A stretch of DNA of 64,000 bases from Roseiconus lacunae (GTDB lineage Bacteria > Planctomycetota > Planctomycetia > Pirellulales > Pirellulaceae). The stretch covers positions 62,001 to 126,000 of the forward strand of contig NZ_VSZO01000014.1 of the NCBI RefSeq assembly GCF_008312935.1. Direction: 5' to 3'. Positions within the stretch are counted from its first letter, which is position 1. The number at the start of each line of letters is the position of its first letter. This document shows positions 49,501-61,500 of the stretch, piece after piece. Both the position numbers and the translations under genes were made by a program. The notes under the pieces were generated by a model. The model had not been told where the DNA came from and made no database searches. It worked only from the letters and a program-made list of their open reading frames with translations.

Positions 49501-52500
49501 GAAGACGTCGGCACCGATACCGGCCGGCGGAGCCATCGTCGGTTCGTCCGCACGAAGTTGGCCGGAGTGGTCACGAGCCGGGGCGGCGATTACCCGTGTC
49601 GGAATCCCGAGCTGGGAGTTCAAGGTGACCAAGTCAACCAGCGGATCGATCGAATTGACCGCACTGTCAATGATTCCGGAGTTTGCCGCCGGGGTGAAGC
49701 GTCCGGCTGCGCCGTCGGTCAACAGGTCGTCACCGATGAAGGTGATGAAGTTACCCGGTGATTGCCCCGGGGTGTTCGGCTGTCGAACGACGAAGTTAAA
49801 GTCAGAGTTACCACCGGCGACATTGCTAGGCCCGGTGCGGAAGTCTGTCGACAGGCTGGTGTCCTGGGCAAGGTTCGTGTTGACGAATCCGCCAAAGCCA
49901 ACCCACCACGAGATGTCCGATCGAATCTGCGTGTTGCGATGATCGTCGTACTGGAACGTGTTTCCTGTCGCGACCACGCTGCCTTGCTTGACCGAAATGT
50001 CCGGGCTCAATTCGGTCACTCGACCGCCAAACCCGAAGACACTCGATTCCTCTTTGACCAAGCTTTGGTGAGCGTTGACGATGACGTTGTTCAACACCGT
50101 CGCACTCGATCCGCTTCCGACAAAGATGCCCTGCTCGGCAAGCAGTTGGTCCGATTCGCTGGCGAACGAAGTGTTGCCCAATCGGTCAATCGTCAAACCG
50201 GTGTTGTCGGGGCCAAGCTTCAGACCCTGGGCACGAGCTTCGGGGCTGATTTCAATCTTCGCGGCGTTTTCGATCAACACGTACAGTTCGGTCGTGCCTC
50301 GCGAATCGGTCAGTGTCCCGTTGGGAATGATGTTCGCCGTGCCGCCGCTTTCGCGACGGTCATGACCGAATCCAACCGGATAATCGACCGACCCAAAGAT
50401 ACCGTACGGTAGCTCTGTCGGATCAACGAAGGCACCGTTCTCACGGGTCATGTTGTTGATGCCGACGTTGTCGCCGTCGCTTCCGCCAAGGGCATGGGCG
50501 ACCACGCGGGTGATCGGCCCGTCTTGTCCGTTTGGCCCGTTACCTACTTCGTGGTTCGGTAGTGCCGGGTTGTTCAAGAAACCGTTGATCGCGTTTGAGA
50601 TCGCCCGCATGATATCGGGAACTCGGAATCCGTCGCCGCCGAGTTGTGCGTCCAGGATCGGCACGTTGATGTTACCGTTGCCCAAGACGACGACGTTTTG
50701 CCCCGACGTGAATTCGAACGTCACACGGTTGCCGTCGGCGTTCACGCCGGCATAGGCATCACCGGCCCGGGTCGGAATCAAGTAATCGGGGATCTGCGAA
50801 ATCGTGAACGTGGTACCGACCAGCGTTTGCGCCGGTGGCGGACCCGCAGTTTGGCCGTTGATGTTACCGCTCAATTGTTCGGCACCGTACGGATCGATCG
50901 GGTGTTGGTCGAGCGAGAACACGAACGAACGTGGGGCAAGCACTTCGATGTTGATCTCGTAGTCGCCTTCGCCACCGGTTCCCGCCGTTCGCTCGGCCAA
51001 GCTCTTCGCTTCGTAGGCTTCGTTGCCGACGCTGCTGACACCGACGTAGTAGGTGTCCTTTTTGAGTGCGGTGAAATCGACGAACTGATCTCGACCGTTG
51101 TCAACGTCGGTCAGCGGCGTAGCGGCGTAGCTGGAATAACCAGGGTTCAAGTGATCGGCGAGCTGCCCGGTCGTTCCGACAAAGACTTCGACGCCCGATG
51201 AATCAAAGACTCGCAAGTGAGTCGATGGATCGGTATCGGCGGCGGTGTCGATGTCAACGATCAGGCGATCACCGACACCGAGTTCGACCTTGAAGAAGTC
51301 GACATCTTGATCGGCGGTTAGGAAGTTTTGGTTGTCGCCAATCGTGCCCGTCGAGGTGTACGCGCCACGGTGGCTGACTTCCAACTTCGTATCGACCGCA
51401 TTGAAGATCGTGTCGTTCGGTTCGTCCGCGGCCGACTCGATCGCCGGCGAAAGCGAACCGTCTTCCAGGATCGCACCTTCGGTGCCGTCGCTGCCGCGGA
51501 TCGTATTGTTGACCAGCTTCGCGAGCGGTTGTGGCGCTTCGGCGATCGGCATCATCGGTGCCGGTGCGTTCGTCGCCAGCCCCGTCGTATCATCGTAGAC
51601 CGTTTCAATTTCGGCTTCGTCGGGGAAGTAGGCCAAACGATTCAAGTTCAGCATCGAGGTCCGTCCGGAGCCGACCTGTTTTTGGAATGCTTGGGACGCG
51701 TACAAGCCGGTAACACCTTCCAGATAAATCGCCGGCGTCGCGTAATCAAGGAAATTCGGATCGATGAACTGCGGACGTGGCTGGATCAGCGTGTCGTCTT
51801 CGGATTGCTGCTGTGGAATACCGGTGTAGGTCAATGATGGGCCGAGTGTCGGACGCACCAATTCGACCAAACCGTTGGTCACCAGAATGCTACCTTGGAT
51901 CGATTCGTAGATCGAAAGCATGATCTCATGGTAGGTCGATCCGATGTTTCGAACCGGGTCGGGAAGACTTGGGTTATAGGTCGTTGAACCCGCACCAAGT
52001 CGATAGTAAACCGGGACGTGACCGTCGACAAAACCATCGCCACCGACGACGCCGCTACCGCCCAAATTGGTTGGGACACCGCCAACTTCTTCGAACTCGA
52101 AGACGACCCGTGTGCCACCCGCATCAAGTGCGAACGTGAATCCGTCGGGAATCATGATGTCACCCGGCGAATTAACGACCGTGTTTCCGCTGGCGTAAAT
52201 CAGCATCAGGTCGTTCCATTCCAGAACGAACGCACGCGTCTCACCATCTGACTTGATCGCCGTGTAACCGGCGCGATCGATGATGTTGTTCTGGGCGACG
52301 ATGCCCGGCATGATTCCGCCTGCGACACTGTCGTTAAGTTCTGGGAAGTTGATTACACCGCCCAGGGCCGAATTGCCGACCGGTGGCATCCGAATGTAAT
52401 TCGTTCCGGCCGGATCGGTGACTTCGTTGCGAACATCTTCAGGGTCCGTACCACGTTGTCCCGGATCACTCCAGATACCAATCGCGCGAACTTCGGTGAT

Positions 52501-55500
52501 GGTGTTGTTTTCGATGATCACCTGACCTTGGGTTCGGACGGTGTTGAAATCACCGGTACCGGTTTGGTAGATCGCCGAAAGAACCAAGTGCCCGTTGGCC
52601 GACGTTGGCAACGGTCCCGACGGTGCATCGGAAACGCGTTCAATGCTGTTGAAGTTGCCGACCGCGTTGCCGTGCAACGCGATTCGAGCATCGGTCGGCA
52701 GCATGTCACTGCTGGTTGTACCGACGAAGTCCCAATCGCCTGGCACGGTCGACGCACGCAAGTTCAGCGAGCCTTGAACGACATCCGAATTGATCACATC
52801 GATCAGAATGCGTGCCATCTCGACTTCGCTCGCGCCAATGCTAAACGGCACGGGGATGTTGCCAAAGGAAACCGTCGAATCGGTGGTGAATTCAAACGTC
52901 AGCGACTGACGTCCGTCGCTTAGACGGAACGTGCTACCTTCGCTCACTTGATCAGCCGCCGGGGCGATCAAGGTCAACGCGTTGGCGTGTCGTTCGTTGG
53001 TGTCAAACGAATCGGTCAGCTTGATTTCGGTGCGTCCGGAATCAAAGAAGGCATAGTCGCTCAGTCCCCCGATCGTCAGATCCAGGCGGTTGCCAATGTC
53101 CGCGGCGCTGTCCAAGCGATCGTACGAAACAGAAACTGCCGTTGGATCGAGCTTCGCCGGATCTTGCATCGATGCCATGCTCGGAACGAATTGGAATCGC
53201 AATGCTTCGTCCAATCCCGTTACCGTGTTCAAGATGTCGATCTCGAACGTCTCGTAGGGCTTGATGCTGCTACCCGGTCGCAATTGAAGATACAGCGTTT
53301 CCACGGTTCGCGGTGCGGCGGCGAGTGCGCGATCGATGTAGAAACCGCCTTCAAGCGATTCGGTGTATTCGGTGCCGGGACGGACTTCGAGTTGGTAGTG
53401 GCCGGTCAAGCCGCCGGTCGCCGGAGTGAATTCGGCGACTGCGAATGACGCGCCGTTGACCAACTCACCACGTTCGGCGAATCCGACGATGAAGTTGTCG
53501 AGGTACAGACCTTCCGCGGAAGCGTTCATGTCGGTTTCATAGATGAACTCGATCACGATGTCCGTGTTACCGGCGAACTGATCCAAATCGATAATCGCTT
53601 GATTCCAAAGCCCGACGTATTCGAGGCTGTTCAAGTCAATGTCCAGTTCAACCGGTGTCGGTTGTTCGGCGCTGTGGGCCTGGACGGTGATCTGGTCGGT
53701 ATTCGCCTTGTCGACAAAGAAGTCGAAGTAGAACCGTGGCATGTCTGCGGCGGAATAGCCGGTCAGATCAAACGGCGTCGCGCTAAGCACCCCGGTTTCT
53801 TCACTTCGGTCGAAGAAGTAAGACTCGTTACCGATCAAGCCGGAGGGCAGTGCGGCCAACGCACCGGCGGCGTTCAAACGAGCACCCGTGATCGATGATC
53901 CGAGCAAACCTGGAATCGAATCGGCGCCGATCATTAAGGCGTTCTTGAGATCGACGGTCGTCGCGGTCGGGCTGTAACCGGCCAGAAGTGCGGCGACACC
54001 GGCGACGTGCGGGCTGGCCATCGACGTCCCGCTGTTGTAGACGTAAGTGCCACCCAATCCGAGGCTTAGGATTTCGTCACCAGGGGCCGATAGGTCGACG
54101 TTGCCGGCACCGAAATTCGAGAAGTCTGCCAGGACGTCGTTGTCATCGGTCGCCGAAACCGAAACGATTCCGGGAACTGGATACGACGCCGGATAGGTCG
54201 GCAATTGGTCGATGTTTAGGCTGTCGTTGCCCGCCGAGGTGACGAACAAGATGCCTTCGTTGGTGTGGGCCTGGATCGCGGCTTGGGCCGCAAAGCTCGG
54301 GAAAAAACCGCCATAGCTGTTGTTACTGACCGCGACGTTGATTCCATGGTCGCGACGCATCATCGTCGCGTAATCAATCGCTTCGACGATACCGGCCGAG
54401 GAACACGTGATGTCGCAAACTCGTAGCGGCATCACTTTCGTGTTCCAGCTGACCCCGCTGACACCGATTCCGTTGTTGCCAGTCGCGGCAACGGTACCGG
54501 CAACGTGCGTGCCGTGTCCGTTGCTATCCGATGGATCGACGTCGCCATCGAGGGCGTCGATCCCGTTGACGTCATCGATGTAGCCATTGTTATCGTTGTC
54601 GATTCCGTCACCGGGGATTTCACCCGGGTTGGTCCAAAGGTTGTCAACGATGTCGGGGTGAGTCATCTCCAGGCCGGAGTCGATAACCGCGACGACGACT
54701 TGATCCGATCCGGTGAACGTATCCCAAGCCTCCGGTAGATCGATATCGGCATCCGGGGTTCCGAACGATTGCCCCGTGTTGTTGTAGTGCCACTGGCTAC
54801 CGAACTGCGGGTCGTCAGGGATCGCGTCGAGTTCGACCAGGAAGTCCGGTTCCGCGTACAGGATGTTGTCTTCCTGGAACAGGTCCGCCACCATCGCGGG
54901 AATGTCCGCACCGGCAGGCGTGGATGCGACCATGCCGTTGAAGGTTTGGAATTCTTTTTGAACTTGCAATCCATAGCGAGACAGAATCGCATTCTTTGAT
55001 TGTTGCGAGACACCGTCGTTGAACGCCAAGATCAGTTTGTCTGGCGTGTAGTCGGTGCCGGACTGCAGGTTGTGGTAGGGATCGCCGTTGTAGTTCCCTT
55101 CGCCGTTGTCTTCGAGTCCGGAAGTCAACGCGGCCTTCGTCATCGCGAGGCTGAGTTGGCTGTTGAACGTTGATACTTCAGCGGCCGGCACGACGACTTC
55201 GGAAGTCGAGAACGTTTCGATCGGCCGGTGTCCGATGTCAAGGTCACGATTGGTTGTGACCGACCAGCCGCCCGTCGCGGTGTCGACGAAGTCTTGATAG
55301 ACGGGAGCTTCCGCGGTGCCGCCACCGCTGGTTTCGATGCGATCGTCAAAGATCCGTACGGTCGAATCAATCGGTGCACGGCGGACATAGTCGGAATCTA
55401 ACTCGACGGGGGTTCGGCTGCTTTCGGTGATCGCGATGAAGTAACTTCCCGCGGGCAGCGAAACCGGACCGATCAACGGATCTTGGGTACTGATCGAACC

Positions 55501-58500
55501 TCGCTCGAGCAACTCACCGATCAGTTCGGTCGACAACGGACTCGATTGATCATCAAGGACGTTGCTGTTTTCACCGAACAGGACCAAGCGAGCTTGGTTC
55601 GGGTTGGCCGTCGGCGAGTAGAACACGCTGATGTTGGTGTCCGGTCGATCGAAGCCCGCCGCGAAGTCGATGTCGAAGACCGTCGATCGACGTGACGCAC
55701 CCATCATGCCTTCGCGGTCGATGTCGATTTGATAGAAGTCAATATCGTCGATGCTTGACAACTGACCGCCGACGCTGATCGTACCGGTCTTGCTATCGAT
55801 CAGGTCGCCCAGGTTCTGTGGCCGCGAATTGAGCACTTGAGGATCAAACGCGTCGAACCCGCCATAGAATCCACCGGTCAGTTCGCCGTTGTCGGCGTAA
55901 AGATCGGTTGGATAGTTCGGCTCGCCTTCGATACCCAGACCACCGGTCGGGAGGACAAATAGGTCTTCGATAAGCTCGTGCCCTTCTTCGCTGAGCATAT
56001 CCGCAGATTCGTTTTCCTGCGCCTCACCGATCAGCGGCGAACTACCCGGCAACCCTTGGACGTGAACCCCGTGGTTGGCATAGCGAATGTCCGCGTAGCG
56101 AACGACGCTACCGGGGTATTCTTGAGCTTCTTGAAGTCGTAGCTGGAACGTGTAGGCACCGGTGGTCGAACCGCCGGCGATGTCGTCGGGGTCAACCGAT
56201 GACGCACGAACCCGGATGAAGTAGTTGCTGCGAGTGCCTACGACACCCGGCAACGTGATTCGCATCCCGGCATCACGCAAGTTCGTTGATTCGACGTCAT
56301 AGTATTCGCCGTTGACCCATCGCGCGGTCCGTGGGTCTTCGCCTTCACCGAGTGGGTCTACCAAGACGTCGTTTTCGAACACATCCAATTCGGATGGGTT
56401 GTCGATTTCGTTGAAGCTGTCGTCCGATCGAGCGATCACGTTTCCTGCATCGTCGATCACTTCCAGCACACTATCGAGTCCCAGCGACGTGCGATCAACG
56501 TCGATCCACACTTGCGTTCCTGCGGTCGCATTGAAGGTGTACGTGTCGATATCGCCTTCGGCACCGATGAAGCCTTGGACTTCGAAACCGAGACGCGCGA
56601 CGTCGTCGCTGGCGGTCAAACGTTCGGCCAACTCGCCGAGGACCTGGGCGTTCTCGACCGAGGCGTTGCGTCCGGGAGGGGCAGCGGTAGACAGTTCTTG
56701 TTCGACGACAACCGCGGTGTTGCGATCATTACTTAGACCATCGAACAGCAAACTTCGCCAGTCATTACCGGCGGGGCGACTACCCGCACCGTCGCCGTTG
56801 GTATCTGTTTGCGCGGTCCCGTCGGGTTTGCGACCCGCACCGACCGAATCATCAAAGAGGCTGGTCAGGATCACCGGGGCGCCCGGCAGGCCGAGTACAT
56901 GGACGGTTCCGCCAATACGATCGGCGACGTCACCGGTCGATCCGGTTGCCGTGATTCCGGTTCCGGCGGTATCGCTGTTGGGCGTGCCTTCACCGACAAA
57001 CTTGACCACCAAGCTTTCGTCAGGACGGCTCTTCAGCGTCAGTCCGCTTCCGGAAATCGAATTGCCGACGATGACCGACGAGTACAGAACGTGGGTGATG
57101 TCGGTGTCGTCCCAAACACTCCCGCCGGCAAGTTCACCACCGCGGATTCGCAACCCATTCAACTGTCGGGTTCCGAACTCATCGCTGGCGACACTGTCGG
57201 TCGTATTACCGCGTACCAGCGGGCCGACGTTGTCGTCGTAGCCCACCAAACGATCGATCGCACCGGTTTGACGACCCGCATCAAGGTTCAGCTGATCGGT
57301 CATCGAGGCGAGGTCGATGTCGATGATCGAACCGTAGTTGTCGATGAACTGGTTGTCCGCAAGGACCGGTTCGGTGAACCGAGCGTAAATGGTCGACGGG
57401 GTGATCGCCAAGCGACCGTTCCGTCCGATCGGACCCGAGCCGTCTTGGCCGTGATCGTTGTATTCGAATCGCGAGTTCGTCACACGGGCATCGGCTTGCT
57501 GTAACTCCAACGCGGCGAAGCCACGGCTTTGGCCACCTTCGATCAAACTGACGCCACCGCCGTAGGCAACGATCGCATGATCCAAGCTGACGTTTGCCGT
57601 TGGGCTGGCATAGATTCCCGACCAGTCACCGCGGCTGGGATCCGTGCCACCGCCGGGGGTTCCCGAGTCATCGTTGGTGTCAAACGATCCGCCGGCACCA
57701 AAACGGTCGTCCAGCGAACTGGTGAAGACAACGTTCTGGCCCCGCACACCTTCGGCGATCAGGTTCGTGCCATGTCCCAGTTCGATACGAGCCCCGCGGA
57801 ACTTGATCACCGTATTGGGGTCGATGACCAACGATCCGTTCAGCCGTCCGCGAACCCCTTCGCGATTGAGATCCAAAATGGCACCGCCGTCGACCGATCC
57901 GTTGTCAACGAACGTTGTTTGTGAACGATTCAGTTCCGCGATCAGGTGATACTCGCCCGTTCCCGGGTCGAGTCGATAGACACGTCGGCTGACGTAATCC
58001 GAATCGTCTTGAATCAGCGGTAAGTTCAAGAATTGAACCGTGCGAGCACCGGCGCCGATGTTGATCGATGCGGTCGGGTCGCTTGGCAAGGATTCAAATC
58101 CGGAACTATCGACAAAGGTCATGCGATAGTCATAGGTTCCGTCGGCAAGTGTTCCCCCGCCGACAGTGTTGAGCGTCGCCGAGGAGACGCTTGGTTTGAA
58201 GCCGTCCTGGATCGGTCCGCCGGGCTGACCGGCAATGATGATGTTTTCGGCGACGTAGTGAACCACATCGACATCATCGATGTGTGCCGAAACGGTCAGC
58301 GGCTGGGCCGCCTGGCCGAAGCCCGGCACGGTGCGAATGAACAGACCGTTGATACTGTTGTCGACGATCAGGTTTTGGCGAATGTCCGGACCGATGCGAC
58401 TGTAATCGGCCGTGAATGCTCCGGCCTGTTGGAATCGTGGCGCTTGGAAACGGGTTTCCAAGAACGCGTCTGGCGACGCGCTCATCGCCGCACCGGCGTT

Positions 58501-61500
58501 GTTCGTAATTTCGTTGAACGTGATCGTCGGACGAAGGTCCACGATCTGGATCGGATTGACTGTTTGTTGGATCGAATTGATCAGGATGTTGCTGCCACCG
58601 CCGTAGCGGATGTCGGCGTGGTTGACGACTTGCAAAAAGATGCCTTCGTCTTCCAGGTTCGCTCGGCCTTCGCTGGCATCGAGGTCGTTGCGGAAGATCA
58701 AACCGCCCCAGTTGCCGTCGGCAGGCAAGGGACTGTTCCCCGACGCAGCCGAATCCACCGCGCGATCACGGGTGCTGGTGAAGACAACGTTACCGCTGAC
58801 GTCCAGATCGACCAAGCCGCTATCACCGGACCCGGGAGCCCCGGGATCACCGACCTCCAACAAACGCGGCGTACCCAAAACTTGCAGTGCCCCGCCGCTG
58901 CGATCGGACAACAGGTTGTTGCTACCCACGCTGATCGTCGACGACCGCAGCTTAAACGCCGCCCCGGCATCGATCATCGTCGTCACGCCCTTGGGAACGT
59001 TCATGTGACGGCCGTCTTCAAGCGTCGCACCGCCGATTTCCGACAAACCGATTTTGTATGAGAAGTTGTCTGCGACCGTGCTGGGGTCATTGTCTTGACC
59101 TCCGTTGCCAACGATCCGCACGATGTCGCCTGGCAGTGCCGCATCAAACGCACCGGTCCCACCGACGCCCGAGATGTCACGGAACGGTTGGTCGGTGCTA
59201 CCGTCAGAAACGACGCTCGCCACCTTGTCGACGAACAGGGTTCGTCCGAGTGCTTCGACGCCTTGGAAGACATTGCTAAATTTCAGCGATCGCTCGCCGG
59301 TCAACGTCACATGTGCCGGAGCCAGTGGGTCGGACGGATTGCTTTGAACCGTCGCGGTGACGTTCAGCACACCCAGGTTGGCGTTGATCGCCGAAGCCAA
59401 GCTTGACGCGAGGTTCGAAATACTGCTCAGCCCGCTATATCGGACCGCGACATTACCCGGTTGCGGGTTGCTTCCGATCGGAACGAATTCAAATTTGCGG
59501 CTCGCGCCGTTGGCACCGGTGACGGTCATCGTTTGACCGGCGACCACACCTGTTCCGTCCGAAACGACCTCTAGGATTCGATCAAGCGGGCGGGTTTGGA
59601 ACCAGAAATTGTGGACCCCCGACGGCGTCCCATCCAAGTCGCCATCGATGGCGGTGCCGGGAACACCGACACGATCAGAATCACGGTCACGGATCACGTC
59701 GGTTTGACTGACCTGAGGTTCGAACTTGACCAACAGTTCGTAGTCGCCCTGGGTCGTTCCACCGTAACCGCTGCCCGAGAGTGCGGGATCGTAGCTGTCG
59801 TTACCACTGGCAGCGACGCCGATGTAGTAGACGCCGTTTTCCAGTTGTGCCGTCAGCAGCGAATCATTGCTAAAGTAATCATCGTTTCGAGTCAGCGCGA
59901 CGGTCCCACCGTCGGACAATCGGATCGGCGAAAACGCACTCGCAGGAACATCGATAACTTGTGCGTTGAGTTCGCCTTCTACGATGGCGGCTTCAAACAA
60001 CGAACTTGCAAAAGCGTCGTTATTGATCGCGTCGATAATCTGGCCCACGGTCAGCGACGAAACACTCGGCCCGCGACGCGGCAAGTCCACGCGTACCGCA
60101 TTTTCTACCAACGTGCCGTTGGATGCGACGATGCGATCAACACGAATGTCGACGTCACCGATGACGCGATCGGTTTGAATGAATTCGATCCTGGACCGGT
60201 TGCCGAGTTCACCCGGCAGTTGCGAATCAAAACGCACCAACAAGTCCGAACCGAGACCGAAATCGGACGTGGCGGTCGCCGAAACGTCCTGGAACAAGGT
60301 CAACGAAGTATCTAGCAAGCTCGAATCGGGAAGCCGTTCGGCAAACGATTCGACGGTCAACGTACCAAATTCTCGGCCCGCATCGAGGGCGACCTCGAAA
60401 CGATACAAATCGACGTCGATGCTGTCGGCGCGATGCAACAGTTCGCCGTGCATCACGTCCAAACGACCGGGGAAGACCGGCTCATCGCCTTCGAGCGAGT
60501 TCGGAAGCGGCTCGCCGATCGTCTGCGCGTCGATCTGCGAATTGATCTTCTGCTGGACCGCCGACTGACTTGGGATAAACGGATCGGTCGGCGCAACGAA
60601 GGTGCCGGGATTAATCGTCGCGTTCAAGAAATCGGGATCGAGCGCCATCAAGGTCTGCTCGGTCACGTCGGCTGATTCGTCGAGACCTAAGATCAACCCA
60701 ATCGAGGCCATCGCTTTTCGGAAAAAGTCCTCGCCGTAATTCAAGTCAAACTGGACTTGGTTGCTGAAGACAATCGCCGGATTTTCAAAGGTCGGATCGA
60801 CGCGAACGTCCGCATCCAAAACGGGAACGTTGCGGATCACACCTTCGTCGACCGCGTCGAGTTCACCTAACGAACCGAGCGCGATCGTCAAACCACTGTC
60901 CGCCGTTTCGCGGAATTGGACTCCGATGTAATTCGCCCACAATGACAATGCTTCGCGAACACGCGTCTTTTGAATCTCGGTGATGTTGTTCACCTGCGCC
61001 GGCAGACCGGTTCCGGTGCCGCCCGCGAAAACGCTTTGGAAGTTGTAGTTAATCTCCGTGACGCCATCGGTCACGTCCGGACCGAAACGTTCGTTGATCG
61101 CGCCCACGACGGCCGCGTCGGCGCGGCCCGGGTCGGTCAATGCGCCCGGCAACTGAACATTGTAAGGCTGCGGATCGATCGATTCGTTGATCGTGATGCT
61201 CGATAGCAACTGATTGCCGTCTTGCCCAAAAACACCGATGTCGAGTGCCGTCGTCAGCGTGTCGCCGGCGGCGGTCATATGCAAGAACGTTCCCGCGACC
61301 GTCGATGGCACTTGAAGCGCGCCGCCGCTGCCGGCGATCCCATCAAGCCCGAACGAAACCGACATGATAGCGTCGACTTCGGGAGTATTGCGTGCCGCGT
61401 CTCGAAGCTGCGAGACCGTGACTGCCGCACCACCCAGGTCATAGACAACCGCTCCGGTGTTGGCATCGAGTGCGACCGTCAACCCACCGCTACCAGAGTC

